NCBI RefSeq assembly: GCF_016195855.1
Contig: NZ_JACPYU010000003.1
Coordinates: 248,001 to 312,000, forward strand
Origin: Aquabacterium sp.
Lineage (GTDB): Bacteria > Pseudomonadota > Gammaproteobacteria > Burkholderiales > Burkholderiaceae_C
DNA: 64,000 bases
Reading direction: 5' to 3'
Part shown: piece by piece, positions 8,679-16,818 of the stretch
How positions within the stretch are numbered: the stretch's first letter is position 1
Layout of the letters: every line of letters starts with the position of its first letter
The notes under the pieces: model-generated
What the model was told of the DNA's origin: nothing
Seen by the model: the letters and a program-made list of their open reading frames with translations, nothing else
Database searches by the model: none
Made by a program: the position numbers and the translations under genes

Positions 8679-9191
8679 TCAACCTCCAGAGGCTTGAATC
8701 GGGGTGGGCAGAACGGACAGGATGCGAGCAGGGATGCGGCCAGGTTTGAGGTCTTCCTGACCTGCCTGGGACTGCACCCAGCCAATGCGGACCTGGCCCT
8801 GCGTCAGCAAGGTGTCGCCCCGCCAGACATCTTGCGCGAAAGTCACACTGCTGCGCCCCACATTGACGACGCTCACGGTCACCGTCAGACGGTCGTCCAG
8901 GCGGGCGGGCTTGATGAAGCGCATCTGCGTGTCGGCCACGACGAACATGCCCTCACCCGAATGGCGCATGCCTTCCTGCTCGAAGCCCAGGGAAGACAGC
9001 CACTCGGTACGGGCGCGCTCCATGAACTTGAGGTAGTTGCCGTAGAACACGATGCCACCGGCGTCGGTGTCTTCCCAGTAAATGCGGATCGCATGACGGA
9101 AATGCGCATCGGCCAGGGCGCTGGGTACGGTGGGTACGGCGGCGGAATCGACAGAAGGATCGGCAGCTGACAACAGGCTCATGCGCGACAT
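8679..9191 (-). CDS. ybgC: Tol-Pal associated acyl-CoA thioesterase YbgC
   Basis: Hotdog-fold thioesterase of the 4-hydroxybenzoyl-CoA/YbgC group (170 aa) that hydrolyses acyl-CoA esters and is the usual first gene of the tol-pal operon. The active-site segment DTDAGGIVFYGNYLKF is at about residues 38-53, with the catalytic Asp in the DTDAGG part. The 20-25 residues before it are Ser/Ala-rich and not conserved. Two in-frame starts exist, ATG at 9191 and ATG at 9182. A GATAAT sequence overlaps the first, so if that is a -10 element translation would have to begin at the second. No strong ribosome site precedes either. Confidence 0.93.
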   Translation of the reverse strand: MSRMSLLSAADPSVDSAAVPTVPSALADAHFRHAIRIYWEDTDAGGIVFYGNYLKFMERARTEWLSSLGFEQEGMRHSGEGMFVVADTQMRFIKPARLDDRLTVTVSVVNVGRSSVTFAQDVWRGDTLLTQGQVRIGWVQSQAGQEDLKPGRIPARILSVLPTPIQASGG

Positions 9192-9289
9192 TATCCAGGG
9201 GATCAGGCCTGATCCGCCGAATGGGCCACGATGCAGTCTGTCAAGACCCCGTCAAAACATGTAAAGGCCGCCGCGCCTCACGGGACACT

Positions 9290-9808
9290 TCACAGGAAAT
9301 CGGGCGACTGAACGGCGTGCAGCGTCACGTTGACCTCGCCATCGCGTTCGCGGCTGCGCAGCCACCATACTGCGCCCTTGCGCACCGACCAGGCCAGATC
9401 CTGCCCGGTCAGCAGGCGCGCGGCCAGCATGCCCAGGGTGGGCTGGTGGCCGACCAGCAGCACCGCGTCCCGGGCGCGGGGCCAGCGCGCGGCCTCCAGC
9501 AGGTCGTCCACGCTGGCTTGCGGGCTGATGGACTTGACCGTCTTGAACGAGCGCCCCAGCGCCAGTGCGGTTTGCTGCGTGCGCTGCGCCGGGCTGACCA
9601 GCACGCGGGTGGTGTCTGGCAGGCGCTGATTGAGCCAATGGGCCATGCGCTCGGCCTGCCGCTCGCCCTTGGGGGTCAGCGTACGCGCCAGGTCCTGCGC
9701 CATGTCGATGTGCACCGTCAGGTCTTCGCCGGCTTCGGCCCGTGCCTGCAGGGCTTCATCCAACGGCAAGGCATGCGCCTGCGCGTGCCGCCACAAGATC
9801 AGATCCAT
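9290..9808 (-). CDS. sixA: Phosphohistidine phosphatase SixA-type
   Basis: Histidine-phosphatase-fold protein (172 aa) of the SixA subfamily, small single-domain enzymes that dephosphorylate phosphohistidine (ArcB and the nitrogen PTS in E. coli). The RHG-type motif is LILWRHAQA with catalytic His8; the second catalytic histidine is in LLVGHQPTLG (about 118-127), and the conserved Arg lies in VSPAQRTQQTA. AGGAG lies just upstream of the ATG at 9808. It is 77 bases downstream of ppk1 on the same strand, a pairing common in Burkholderiales, and probably shares the ppk1 promoter. Its partner histidine protein here is not known. Confidence 0.9.
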   Translation of the reverse strand: MDLILWRHAQAHALPLDEALQARAEAGEDLTVHIDMAQDLARTLTPKGERQAERMAHWLNQRLPDTTRVLVSPAQRTQQTALALGRSFKTVKSISPQASVDDLLEAARWPRARDAVLLVGHQPTLGMLAARLLTGQDLAWSVRKGAVWWLRSRERDGEVNVTLHAVQSPDFL

Positions 9809-9885
9809 GCTGAACTCCTCATGCGCCCTCCTTGGTGTGTCATGCCCCGGCAGCCTGAGGGATCATCGGGTCAGCGTGATGACAA

Positions 9886-11931
9886 TCAGGGCAAGGCGCG
9901 AAAACGGGCCATCAAAGCCTGCTGGGCGCAAACGCCGTCCTGCGATACCCGCTCGTAGCGGCCATCGCCCAGCTGACGCCAGGCATCGCGGTGGTCCAGC
10001 AGATACGGCACCAGGCACTCGTCGATCACGCGCTGGCGCAAGGCTGCGTCCCGCACGGGCCAGGCGGCTTCGATGCGGCGCGTCATGTTGCGGTTCATCC
10101 AGTCGGCGCTGGACAGGTAAAGCACCTCGTCGGCGTCGCTTTCGCCCCAGCGGAAGTACAGCACACGGGTGTGCTCCAGCATGCGGCCCACGATGGAGCG
10201 CACGCGGATGTTCTCGGACAGCCCCGGCACGCCGGGCGGCAGGATGCAGGCCCCGCGCACGACGAGGTCGATGCGCACGCCCCGCTGCCCCGCTTCCAGC
10301 AAGGCGGCGATCAACGGCTCATCGGTCAGGGAGTTGAGCTTGAGCACGATGCGCGCGGGCTTGCCGGCCTCGGCCGCCTCGGCCACACGCTTGATGGTGT
10401 GGATCAGGTGCGACTGCATGCTGAATGGCGCCAGCAGCAGATGCCTGGTGGACTTCTGGTGCGTGAGGCTGGAGAGCTGCTGGAACACCATGTCCACATC
10501 CGCCGTGATCTCGGCATTGCTGGTCAGGTAGCCCACGTCGGTATACAGGCGCGCCGTCTTGGGGTTGTAGTTGCCGGTGGACAGGTGGGCATAACGCCGC
10601 AGGCGGCTGCCCTCGCGGCGCGTCACCAGCATCATCTTGGCGTGGGTCTTGAGGCCCACGATGCCGTACACCACCTGCGCCCCCAAGGCCTCCAGTCGCT
10701 CGGCCCAGTTGATGTTGGCCTCTTCGTCGAAGCGCGCCTTCAGCTCCACCACGGCCAGCACTTCCTTGCCCCGGCGCACGGCTTCAAGCAACAGGTCCAT
10801 CAGCACCGACTCGCTGCCGGTGCGGTAGATGGTCTGCTTGATGGCCAGCACGTCCGGGTCATGCACGGCCTCGCGCAGGAAGGCCACGACCGCGTCAAAG
10901 GACTCGAAAGGGTGGTGCAGCAGGCAATCCTGGCGACGCAGGTGCTCGAACATGCCCGTCTGCGGCAAGGTCTGCGGCCAGCCCGCCTGGTAATTGGGGA
11001 AGCGCAGCGCATCGGCATCGGCCTGGTCGATCAGCTGCGTGAGGCGCACCAGGTTGACCGGGCCATTGACCTGGTAGAGCGCCTGCTCATCCAGACCAAA
11101 CTGCTCCAGCAGGAAGTCGGACAAGTCCTTGGGGCAATTGAACACCACTTCCAGCCGCACCGACTGGCCGAACTGCCGCGTGCTCATCTTGGAGCGCAAG
11201 GCCTGGCGCAGGTCGGTGACGTCGTCTTCGTCCACGTCGATGTCGGAGTCCCGCGTGAGCCGGAACTGCGAAAAGGCCTTCATCTCGCGGCCCGCAAACA
11301 GCTCACCCAGGTGGGAGCGGATCACGCTGGACAGCAACACGAAGCACTGCTTGCCGTCGGATATTTCGGGGGGCAGCTTGATCACCCGTGGCAGCACGCG
11401 CGGGATGCGCACGATGGCGATGTCGTTGTCGCGCCCGAAAGCATCGCGCCCGCTCAGGCGCACGATGAAGTTCAGCGTCTTGTTGGCTACCTGCGGGAAG
11501 GGGTGCGAAGGGTCCAGCCCGATGGGCACCAGCAGGGGACGAACCTGGCGGTGGAAAAAGTCGGCCACCCAGTCGCGCTGGGCCTCGTTGCGGTGCGCGT
11601 GGTTGAGGATGTAGATGCCTGCCTCACGCAGCGCCGGCCCGACCACATCGTTGAAGATCTGGTACTGGTCATCCACCAGTTGGTGGGCTTCTTTGGCGAC
11701 ATCGGCCAGGTACTGCCGGTCGATGCCCGTACCCAGCGTGCGCGAGGCCTCCAGCACATCGGCAAAGCGGACCTCGAAGAACTCATCGAGGTTGGACGAG
11801 ACGATGCAGATGTAGCGCAGGCGCTCCAGCAGGGGTACGTCCTCGCGTTGTGCTTGCGCCAGCACCCGGCGATTGAATTCAAGAATGGCCTGTTCGCGGC
11901 TCAGCAACTTCAAACGCGGGGCGGAGGACAC
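9886..11931 (-). CDS. ppk1: Polyphosphate kinase 1
   Basis: PPK1 (681 aa) makes inorganic polyphosphate from the gamma phosphate of ATP, via an autophosphorylated histidine. The four-domain layout is complete: N domain (1-100, NLDEFFEVRF), head domain, and two phospholipase-D-like C domains with GLKTHAKMMLVTR carrying the catalytic His, AHLSTGNYN, and EHTRVLYFRWGE. The length is typical (about 690). The start is GTG at 11931 with AAAGGA upstream. A strong Pho-box candidate lies at 12019-12036 with a -10-like TAAACT 22 bases further on, suggesting induction by phosphate limitation through PhoB. sixA follows on the same strand. Confidence 0.97.
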   Translation of the reverse strand: MSSAPRLKLLSREQAILEFNRRVLAQAQREDVPLLERLRYICIVSSNLDEFFEVRFADVLEASRTLGTGIDRQYLADVAKEAHQLVDDQYQIFNDVVGPALREAGIYILNHAHRNEAQRDWVADFFHRQVRPLLVPIGLDPSHPFPQVANKTLNFIVRLSGRDAFGRDNDIAIVRIPRVLPRVIKLPPEISDGKQCFVLLSSVIRSHLGELFAGREMKAFSQFRLTRDSDIDVDEDDVTDLRQALRSKMSTRQFGQSVRLEVVFNCPKDLSDFLLEQFGLDEQALYQVNGPVNLVRLTQLIDQADADALRFPNYQAGWPQTLPQTGMFEHLRRQDCLLHHPFESFDAVVAFLREAVHDPDVLAIKQTIYRTGSESVLMDLLLEAVRRGKEVLAVVELKARFDEEANINWAERLEALGAQVVYGIVGLKTHAKMMLVTRREGSRLRRYAHLSTGNYNPKTARLYTDVGYLTSNAEITADVDMVFQQLSSLTHQKSTRHLLLAPFSMQSHLIHTIKRVAEAAEAGKPARIVLKLNSLTDEPLIAALLEAGQRGVRIDLVVRGACILPPGVPGLSENIRVRSIVGRMLEHTRVLYFRWGESDADEVLYLSSADWMNRNMTRRIEAAWPVRDAALRQRVIDECLVPYLLDHRDAWRQLGDGRYERVSQDGVCAQQALMARFRALP

Positions 11932-11982
11932 CTGACAACACTTCCTTTGAAATCAAACCGGATGGACGCCAGACAAAGCGCG

Positions 11983-12010
11983 GGGCTTTGAGTTTAGAAC
12001 GCCAAAGCCC
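11983..12010. other. 8-bp inverted repeat in ppk1 promoter / polA 3' region
   Basis: GGGCTTTG (11983-11990) is repeated in inverted form as CAAAGCCC (12003-12010) around a 12-base loop. It lies between the end of polA and the start of ppk1 and encloses the proposed ppk1 -10 element. It lacks a T-tract on either strand, so it is not a textbook intrinsic terminator. It could be a processing or Rho-linked hairpin, or an operator. Confidence 0.4.
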
Positions 12011-12018
12011 TCAGGATG

Positions 12019-12036
12019 ATGACAGTTGTGTGTCAG
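12019..12036 (-). promoter_or_regulatory. Pho box upstream of ppk1
   Basis: On the minus strand the sequence reads CTGACAC-ACAA-CTGTCAT, two PhoB half-sites at the correct 11-base period; the second half-site is a perfect match to CTGTCAT. A weaker third unit (CTGAGGG) follows one period later, and 11 bases after it comes TAAACT (11991-11996), a plausible -10. The geometry is that of PhoB-activated promoters. The binding itself is inference. Confidence 0.7.
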
Positions 12037-12062
12037 TGTGCAGCTGACCACGCTGCGCACGG

Positions 12063-14954
12063 CTAGTGCGCAGCCTCCCAGTTCGGCCCGGCCCCCACCT
12101 CGGCCAGCAAGGGCACCCGCAAAGCGGCCACCGAGGCCATCAGGCGGGGTACTTCGGCTTTGACCCAGTCCAGCTCGGCATCGGGCACCTCGAAAACCAG
12201 TTCGTCGTGCACCTGCATGATCATCAGCGTGGCCTTGCCTTGTGCGTCCAGCGCGTCCTGCACGGCCACCATCGACAGCTTGATCAGGTCGGCCGCCGTG
12301 CCCTGCATGGGCGCGTTGATGGCGGCCCGTTCGGCACCCGCTCGGCTGGGGCCGTTGGGACTGTTGATCTCGGGCAGCCACAGGCGGCGGCCGAACACGG
12401 TTTCAACATAACCCTGGGCCTTGGCCAGCGCGCGGGTGTCGTCCATGTAGCGCTTCACGCCGGGGTAGCGTGTGAAGTAGCGCTCGATGTAGGCCGAGGC
12501 GGCCGAGCGCTCGATGCCCAGGTTGCTGGCCAGGCCAAAGGCGCTCATGCCGTAGATCAGGCCGAAGTTGATGACCTTGGCGTAGCGGCGCTGCTCGCTG
12601 GTGACCTCGTCGGGTGTCACGCCGAAAACCTCGCTGGCGGTGGCACGGTGCACGTCCATGCCTTCGGAGAAGGCGCGCAGCAGGTTCTCGTCCTGCGAGA
12701 TGTGGGCCATGATGCGCAGCTCGATCTGCGAGTAGTCGGCCGACACGATGACGTGGCCTGGCGGCGCAATGAAGGCTTCGCGGATGCGGCGGCCCTCGGC
12801 GGTGCGCACGGGAATGTTCTGCAGGTTCGGGTCGTTGCTCGACAGGCGCCCCGTGACGGCCACGGCCTGCGCGTAGTTGGTGTGCACGCGGCCCGTGCCC
12901 GGGTTGATCATCAAGGGCAGCTTGTCCGTGTAGGTGGACTTGAGCTTGGCCATGCCGCGGTATTCGAGGATGCGAGCCGGCAGCGGGTAGTCTTCGGCCA
13001 GTTTCTCCAGCACCTCTTCATTGGTGGAGGGCGCGCCGGACGCCGTCTTCTTGACGATGGGCAGGCCCTGCTTGACGAACAGGATCTCGCCGAGTTGCTT
13101 GGGCGAACCCAGGTTGAAAGGCTGGCCAGCCAGCTCGTAGGCCTCTTGCTCCAGCGCCATGATGCGCTGGCCCAACTCGTGGCTTTGCTGCCTGAGCAGG
13201 TTGGCATCGATCAGCACGCCGTTGCGCTCGATGCGCTGCAGCACGCGCGAGGTGGGCATCTCGAAGCGCTGGTAAATGTCGAGCAGTTGGGGCTCGGCCT
13301 GCAGGCGCGGCCACAAGGTCTCGTGCACATGCAGCGTCAGGTCGCTGTCTTCACTGGAGTACTGCGAGGCGCGGTCCACCGCCACTTGCGCAAACGGGAT
13401 CTGCTGGGCGCCCTTGCCGGCCACGTCTTCGTAGCTCAAACCGGCGCGGTTCACAAAGCGCAGCGCCAGATCACCCAGGTTGTGCCGGCGGTGCGCTTCG
13501 AGCACATAGCTCTCCAGCATGGTGTCGTGCGCATAACCCTGGATGCGGATGCCGTGGTTGGCCAGCACATGCGTGTCGTACTTGATGTTCTGGCCGACCT
13601 TGGCCTGGTTGGCGTCTTCCAGCCAGGGCTTGAGCTTGGCCAGCACCTCGTCCAGCGGCAATTGCACGGGCGCGTCGGGGCCCTCGTGGCGCAGCGGGAT
13701 GTAGCAGGCGCGGCCCACCTGGTCGCTGAACGACAGGCCGACGATGCGCGCCTTCATGGGTTCGAGCGAGTCGGTCTCGGTGTCAAAGGCCACCAGGGGG
13801 GCAGCATGCAGGCGTGCCAGCCATTGGTCAAAGGCAGGCCAGTCCAGGATGGTGTCGTACTGGGTCTCGACCTGGCTCAGAGTGGAGGCGGCAGATGCAC
13901 TGCCCACAGCATCGGCGCTGTCATCGGCCGCGTCGCCCGCTGGGTCGGCGTCGCCACCAAACAGGTCGCCTGTGGCACTGGGCTTGGCCGCTTTGGGTGG
14001 CTTGCTGGCCTTGGCTGACGGGGATGCTGAGGCTGCCGTGCCCAGGCCCAGCTGCTTCTCGACGTCGGCGCGGGCGGTGCGAAAACCATAGCGTGTGTAG
14101 AAGTCCAGCAGCGCGGGCAGATCGGGGGCCTTGAGTGCCAGCGCATCCAGCGAAGGCCACTGGGGCACATGGCCGGTGAGATCGCAATCGAGCTTGACGG
14201 TGATGAGGCGGCGGCCTTGCGGCAGCCAGTCCAGCGCCTTGCGCAGGTTCTCACCCACCACGCCCTTGATGTTGCTAGCAGCGGCCATCACGCCTTCCAG
14301 CGTGTCGTATTCGGCCAGCCACTTCACGGCCGTCTTGGGACCGACCTTCTCGACACCAGGCACGTTGTCCACCGTGTCGCCGATCAGGGTCAGGTAATCG
14401 ATGATGCGCTCGGGTGGCACACCGAACTTGGCCTGCACGCCGGGGATGTCCAGCACCTCGGGCGGCTTGGCCATGGTGTTGATCAGCGAGACCTGCGGGT
14501 TGACCAGTTGGGCCAGGTCCTTGTCGCCCGTGGAGATGACGACCTTGTGGCCGGAGGCCGCGGCCACCCTGGCCAGCGTGCCGATGGCGTCATCGGCTTC
14601 GATGCCCGGGACTTCGAGTACGGGCCAGCCCAGCAGCTTGACCACTTCGTGGATCGGTTCGATCTGCGTGCGCAGGTCATCCGGCATCGAGGGGCGATGC
14701 GCCTTGTACTCGGGGTACCACTCGTCGCGGAAGGTCGGGCCTTTGGCATCGAACACGCAGACGGCGTGCTCGGCACCAATGTGGTCGCGCAACCAGCCCA
14801 TCATGTTGACCATGCCATGCAAGGCACCAGTCGGCTCGCCTTGTGGCCCGCGCAGGTCGGGCATGGCATGGAAGGCGCGGTAGAGGTAGCTGGAGCCGTC
14901 TACCAGCAGCAGGATGGGGGCGGAATCAGAGGAGGAATTCACCGGGGCGTTCAT
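12063..14954 (-). CDS. polA: DNA polymerase I
   Basis: DNA polymerase I (963 aa) with all three activities: 5' nuclease (1-300, begins ILLLVDGSSYLYRAFHAM, with ISTGDKDLAQLV), 3'-5' exonuclease (about 370-560, with VAFDTETDSLEPM and YSSEDSDLTL retaining the acidic metal ligands), and family A polymerase (about 570-963, with YSQIELRIMAHIS for motif A, RRYAKVINFGLIYGMSAFG for motif B and MQVHDELVFEV for motif C). It is slightly longer than E. coli PolA because of an Ala/Asp/Ser-rich linker near 305-360. The ATG at 14954 is 42 bases after the outer-membrane protein gene on the same strand, so the two may be cotranscribed. Confidence 0.98.
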   Translation of the reverse strand: MNAPVNSSSDSAPILLLVDGSSYLYRAFHAMPDLRGPQGEPTGALHGMVNMMGWLRDHIGAEHAVCVFDAKGPTFRDEWYPEYKAHRPSMPDDLRTQIEPIHEVVKLLGWPVLEVPGIEADDAIGTLARVAAASGHKVVISTGDKDLAQLVNPQVSLINTMAKPPEVLDIPGVQAKFGVPPERIIDYLTLIGDTVDNVPGVEKVGPKTAVKWLAEYDTLEGVMAAASNIKGVVGENLRKALDWLPQGRRLITVKLDCDLTGHVPQWPSLDALALKAPDLPALLDFYTRYGFRTARADVEKQLGLGTAASASPSAKASKPPKAAKPSATGDLFGGDADPAGDAADDSADAVGSASAASTLSQVETQYDTILDWPAFDQWLARLHAAPLVAFDTETDSLEPMKARIVGLSFSDQVGRACYIPLRHEGPDAPVQLPLDEVLAKLKPWLEDANQAKVGQNIKYDTHVLANHGIRIQGYAHDTMLESYVLEAHRRHNLGDLALRFVNRAGLSYEDVAGKGAQQIPFAQVAVDRASQYSSEDSDLTLHVHETLWPRLQAEPQLLDIYQRFEMPTSRVLQRIERNGVLIDANLLRQQSHELGQRIMALEQEAYELAGQPFNLGSPKQLGEILFVKQGLPIVKKTASGAPSTNEEVLEKLAEDYPLPARILEYRGMAKLKSTYTDKLPLMINPGTGRVHTNYAQAVAVTGRLSSNDPNLQNIPVRTAEGRRIREAFIAPPGHVIVSADYSQIELRIMAHISQDENLLRAFSEGMDVHRATASEVFGVTPDEVTSEQRRYAKVINFGLIYGMSAFGLASNLGIERSAASAYIERYFTRYPGVKRYMDDTRALAKAQGYVETVFGRRLWLPEINSPNGPSRAGAERAAINAPMQGTAADLIKLSMVAVQDALDAQGKATLMIMQVHDELVFEVPDAELDWVKAEVPRLMASVAALRVPLLAEVGAGPNWEAAH

Positions 14955-14996
14955 GCCCCGATTGTGACGCCATATCTGTGCGAGTCCGCCGCCGGA

Positions 14997-15605
14997 TCAG
15001 AACTCCATCGAGCCGCCAACACCAAACAGGTAGTAGCTCTCGTGGCCCTTGACCACGTAGTCGAAGCTCGACAGCAGGCGCATGTCGCGGGCGAACTGGT
15101 AGGACAGGCCGGCACCGAAGTAAGGGGCGCTGCCGTAGTCGATCACGCGCTCGGTGGCGCCACCGGCGCGTGTCAGGTTCTGGTCCTTGCGGGTGAAGGC
15201 CCAGCCCACGCGCAGGCTGTTGGTGAAGTCATTGAGCAACTCGACTTCCCAGTTGATGCCAACCGACAGGGCGCGCATCTTCTGGCGCACGGCGGCCACG
15301 CCGGTCGAAGCCGTGGTGGCCGTGTCATTGGCGCGATCCAGGCCACCGAAGAACATGTAGTTGACTTCAGCTGCCAGGCCCGGCGTCAGGCGCTTGCCAC
15401 CAAAGAACTTGCCGCTGAACGTAGCCCGGTTGCAGCTGGTGCCGCACTCCCATTGAGCCGCCCCCACACCGAAGGCGCCACCGCCGTAGATGCCCAGTGG
15501 GGCGGACTCGCGTTCCTGGGCCATGGCCGACAGGCTCACCAGCGACAACGCTGCAGCCAGCGTGGACAGGGTCTTGGAATACTTGCTCGGGGCTGAAGTG
15601 CTCAT
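14997..15605 (-). CDS. Predicted outer-membrane beta-barrel protein
   Basis: Secreted 202-aa protein. The ATG at 15605 begins a good signal peptide (KTLSTLAAALSLVSLSAMAQ, cleavage near AMA-QE), whereas longer upstream frames start in non-coding sequence. The mature part has alternating polar/hydrophobic strands (GIYGGGAFGVG, LAAEVNYMFFGGL, NSLRVGWAFTRK, GAGLSYQF, LLSSFDYVVKG) and ends in Phe (GVGGSMEF), the beta-signal of outer-membrane proteins. Two cysteines (WECGTSCNR) are close together and could form a disulfide. The specific function is not recognised. GAGGA lies about 14 bases upstream of the start, further than usual, and a strong hairpin lies in the 5' leader. Confidence 0.75.
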   Translation of the reverse strand: MSTSAPSKYSKTLSTLAAALSLVSLSAMAQERESAPLGIYGGGAFGVGAAQWECGTSCNRATFSGKFFGGKRLTPGLAAEVNYMFFGGLDRANDTATTASTGVAAVRQKMRALSVGINWEVELLNDFTNSLRVGWAFTRKDQNLTRAGGATERVIDYGSAPYFGAGLSYQFARDMRLLSSFDYVVKGHESYYLFGVGGSMEF

Positions 15606-15641
15606 GATGCGGAACCGGTTCCTCGTTATAGGAAAAATGCA

Positions 15642-15672
15642 CGCCCCCACGAAACGGTGGGGCGGGGTTTTC
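15642..15672. terminator. Strong GC hairpin with T-tracts on both sides
   Basis: CGCCCCCAC (15642-15650) pairs with GTGGGGCG (15657-15664) around GAAACG, with one bulged C. On the plus strand it is followed by TTTT (15668-15671); on the minus strand by a five-T run (15632-15636) after four bases. It could terminate in either direction. On the minus strand it sits in the leader of the outer-membrane protein gene, so it may act there as an attenuator. Confidence 0.55.
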
Positions 15673-15762
15673 AATATCCTGAGAAGTCTGCCACAGCGAC
15701 TCCTACAATCACACGCTCGTCTTCCCCCGGAGCCTGAGGGTTTACGCCTAAGCTGTGAGCCA

Positions 15763-15785
15763 CCGCAACATCTGGTTGCGGTTTT
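15763..15785 (+). terminator. Intrinsic terminator in the region upstream of thrB
   Basis: CCGCAAC (15763-15769), loop ATCTG, GTTGCGG (15775-15781), then TTTT. The stem is perfect and the T-run is on the plus strand only. There is no annotated plus-strand gene before it, and TACAAT (15704-15709) 54 bases upstream could be a -10 element. It therefore may end a short RNA of about 70 bases or act as an attenuator 62 bases before thrB. Confidence 0.6.
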
Positions 15786-15847
15786 CCATGGTGGCGCACC
15801 TTTTTGTTGCAAGGGGACCCCGTCCTTTCGATGCTTGACCAAGTCAC

Positions 15848-16816
15848 ATGGCCGTTTTCACTGAAGTGTCCCCGCAAGAAGCGGCTGGACTGCTGTCCAA
15901 CCTGGATCTGGGTACCCTGCAATCCATGCATGGCGCCACCTCCGGCATCGAGAACACGAACTACTTTGTCAGCACGGACAAGGGCGACTATGTGCTGACC
16001 CTGTTCGAGCGACTGAGCCATGAGCAGTTGCCCTTCTACCTGAACCTGATGCACCACCTGGCCCACCGCGGCATCCCGGTGCCTGCACCTCAGGCCAATG
16101 CGCAAGGCGAGATCCTGCACACGCTCAAGGGCAAGCCCGCTGCCGTGGTGACGCGCCTGAAGGGCCGCAACCAGCTGGCCCCGCAAGCCGCCGACTGCGC
16201 GCAAGTGGGCGCCATGCTGGCCCGCATGCACGAGGCCGGGCAGGACTACCCACATCAGCAGCCCAATCTGCGTGGCCTGGCCTGGTGGGAAGAAACCATC
16301 CCCGTGGTGCGCCCGCACCTGAGCGCTGACCAGGCCGCGCTGATCGAGTCCGAGCTGGTGTTTCAGCAGGAGCTGGCCCGATCCGCCAGCTACAAGGCCT
16401 TGCCCAGCGGCCCCATCCACGCCGACCTGTTTCGCGACAACGTGATGTTCGACGGCCCGGTGCTGTCGGGCTTCTTCGATTTCTATTTCGCCGGTTGCGA
16501 CACCTTCGGCTTCGACATCGCGGTGTGCCTCAACGACTGGTGCATCGACCTGGACACCGGTGCGATCGACCCCATTCGCGCGCAGGCCTTCGTGGCGGCC
16601 TATGATGCCCAGCGCCAACTGACGGATGATGAACTCGTGCTGCTGCCTGCCCTGCTGCGTTCCGCGGCGCTGCGTTTTTGGACTTCCCGCCTGTGGGACT
16701 ACTACCTGCCGCGCGACGCCGCCATGCTCAAACCACACGACCCGGCTCACTTCGAACGCGTCCTGACGCTGCGCCGCAACCAGCCCTGGTCCTATCAACG
16801 AGGCGCTGCGGCCTGA
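15848..16816 (+). CDS. thrB: Homoserine kinase, choline-kinase-like type
   Basis: Homoserine kinase of the APH/choline-kinase fold (322 aa), making O-phosphohomoserine for threonine synthesis; this type replaces the GHMP-type ThrB in many Burkholderiales and pseudomonads. Key segments: SGIENTNYFVST (ATP-binding loop), GPIHADLFRDNVMF with the catalytic Asp at about 192, and SGFFDFYFAGCDTFGFDIA with the metal-binding Asp. The length matches the family (about 315-325). The ATG at 15848 lacks a clear ribosome site. An intrinsic terminator-like hairpin lies upstream. The stop is two bases before the next gene, which is likely cotranscribed. Confidence 0.94.
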   Translation: MAVFTEVSPQEAAGLLSNLDLGTLQSMHGATSGIENTNYFVSTDKGDYVLTLFERLSHEQLPFYLNLMHHLAHRGIPVPAPQANAQGEILHTLKGKPAAVVTRLKGRNQLAPQAADCAQVGAMLARMHEAGQDYPHQQPNLRGLAWWEETIPVVRPHLSADQAALIESELVFQQELARSASYKALPSGPIHADLFRDNVMFDGPVLSGFFDFYFAGCDTFGFDIAVCLNDWCIDLDTGAIDPIRAQAFVAAYDAQRQLTDDELVLLPALLRSAALRFWTSRLWDYYLPRDAAMLKPHDPAHFERVLTLRRNQPWSYQRGAAA

Positions 16817-16818
16817 GC

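Noticed and set aside
15716..15785. 6S RNA gene upstream of thrB
   Set aside because: The possible transcript is about 70 bases, less than half the length of 6S RNA, and the central bubble pattern is missing.
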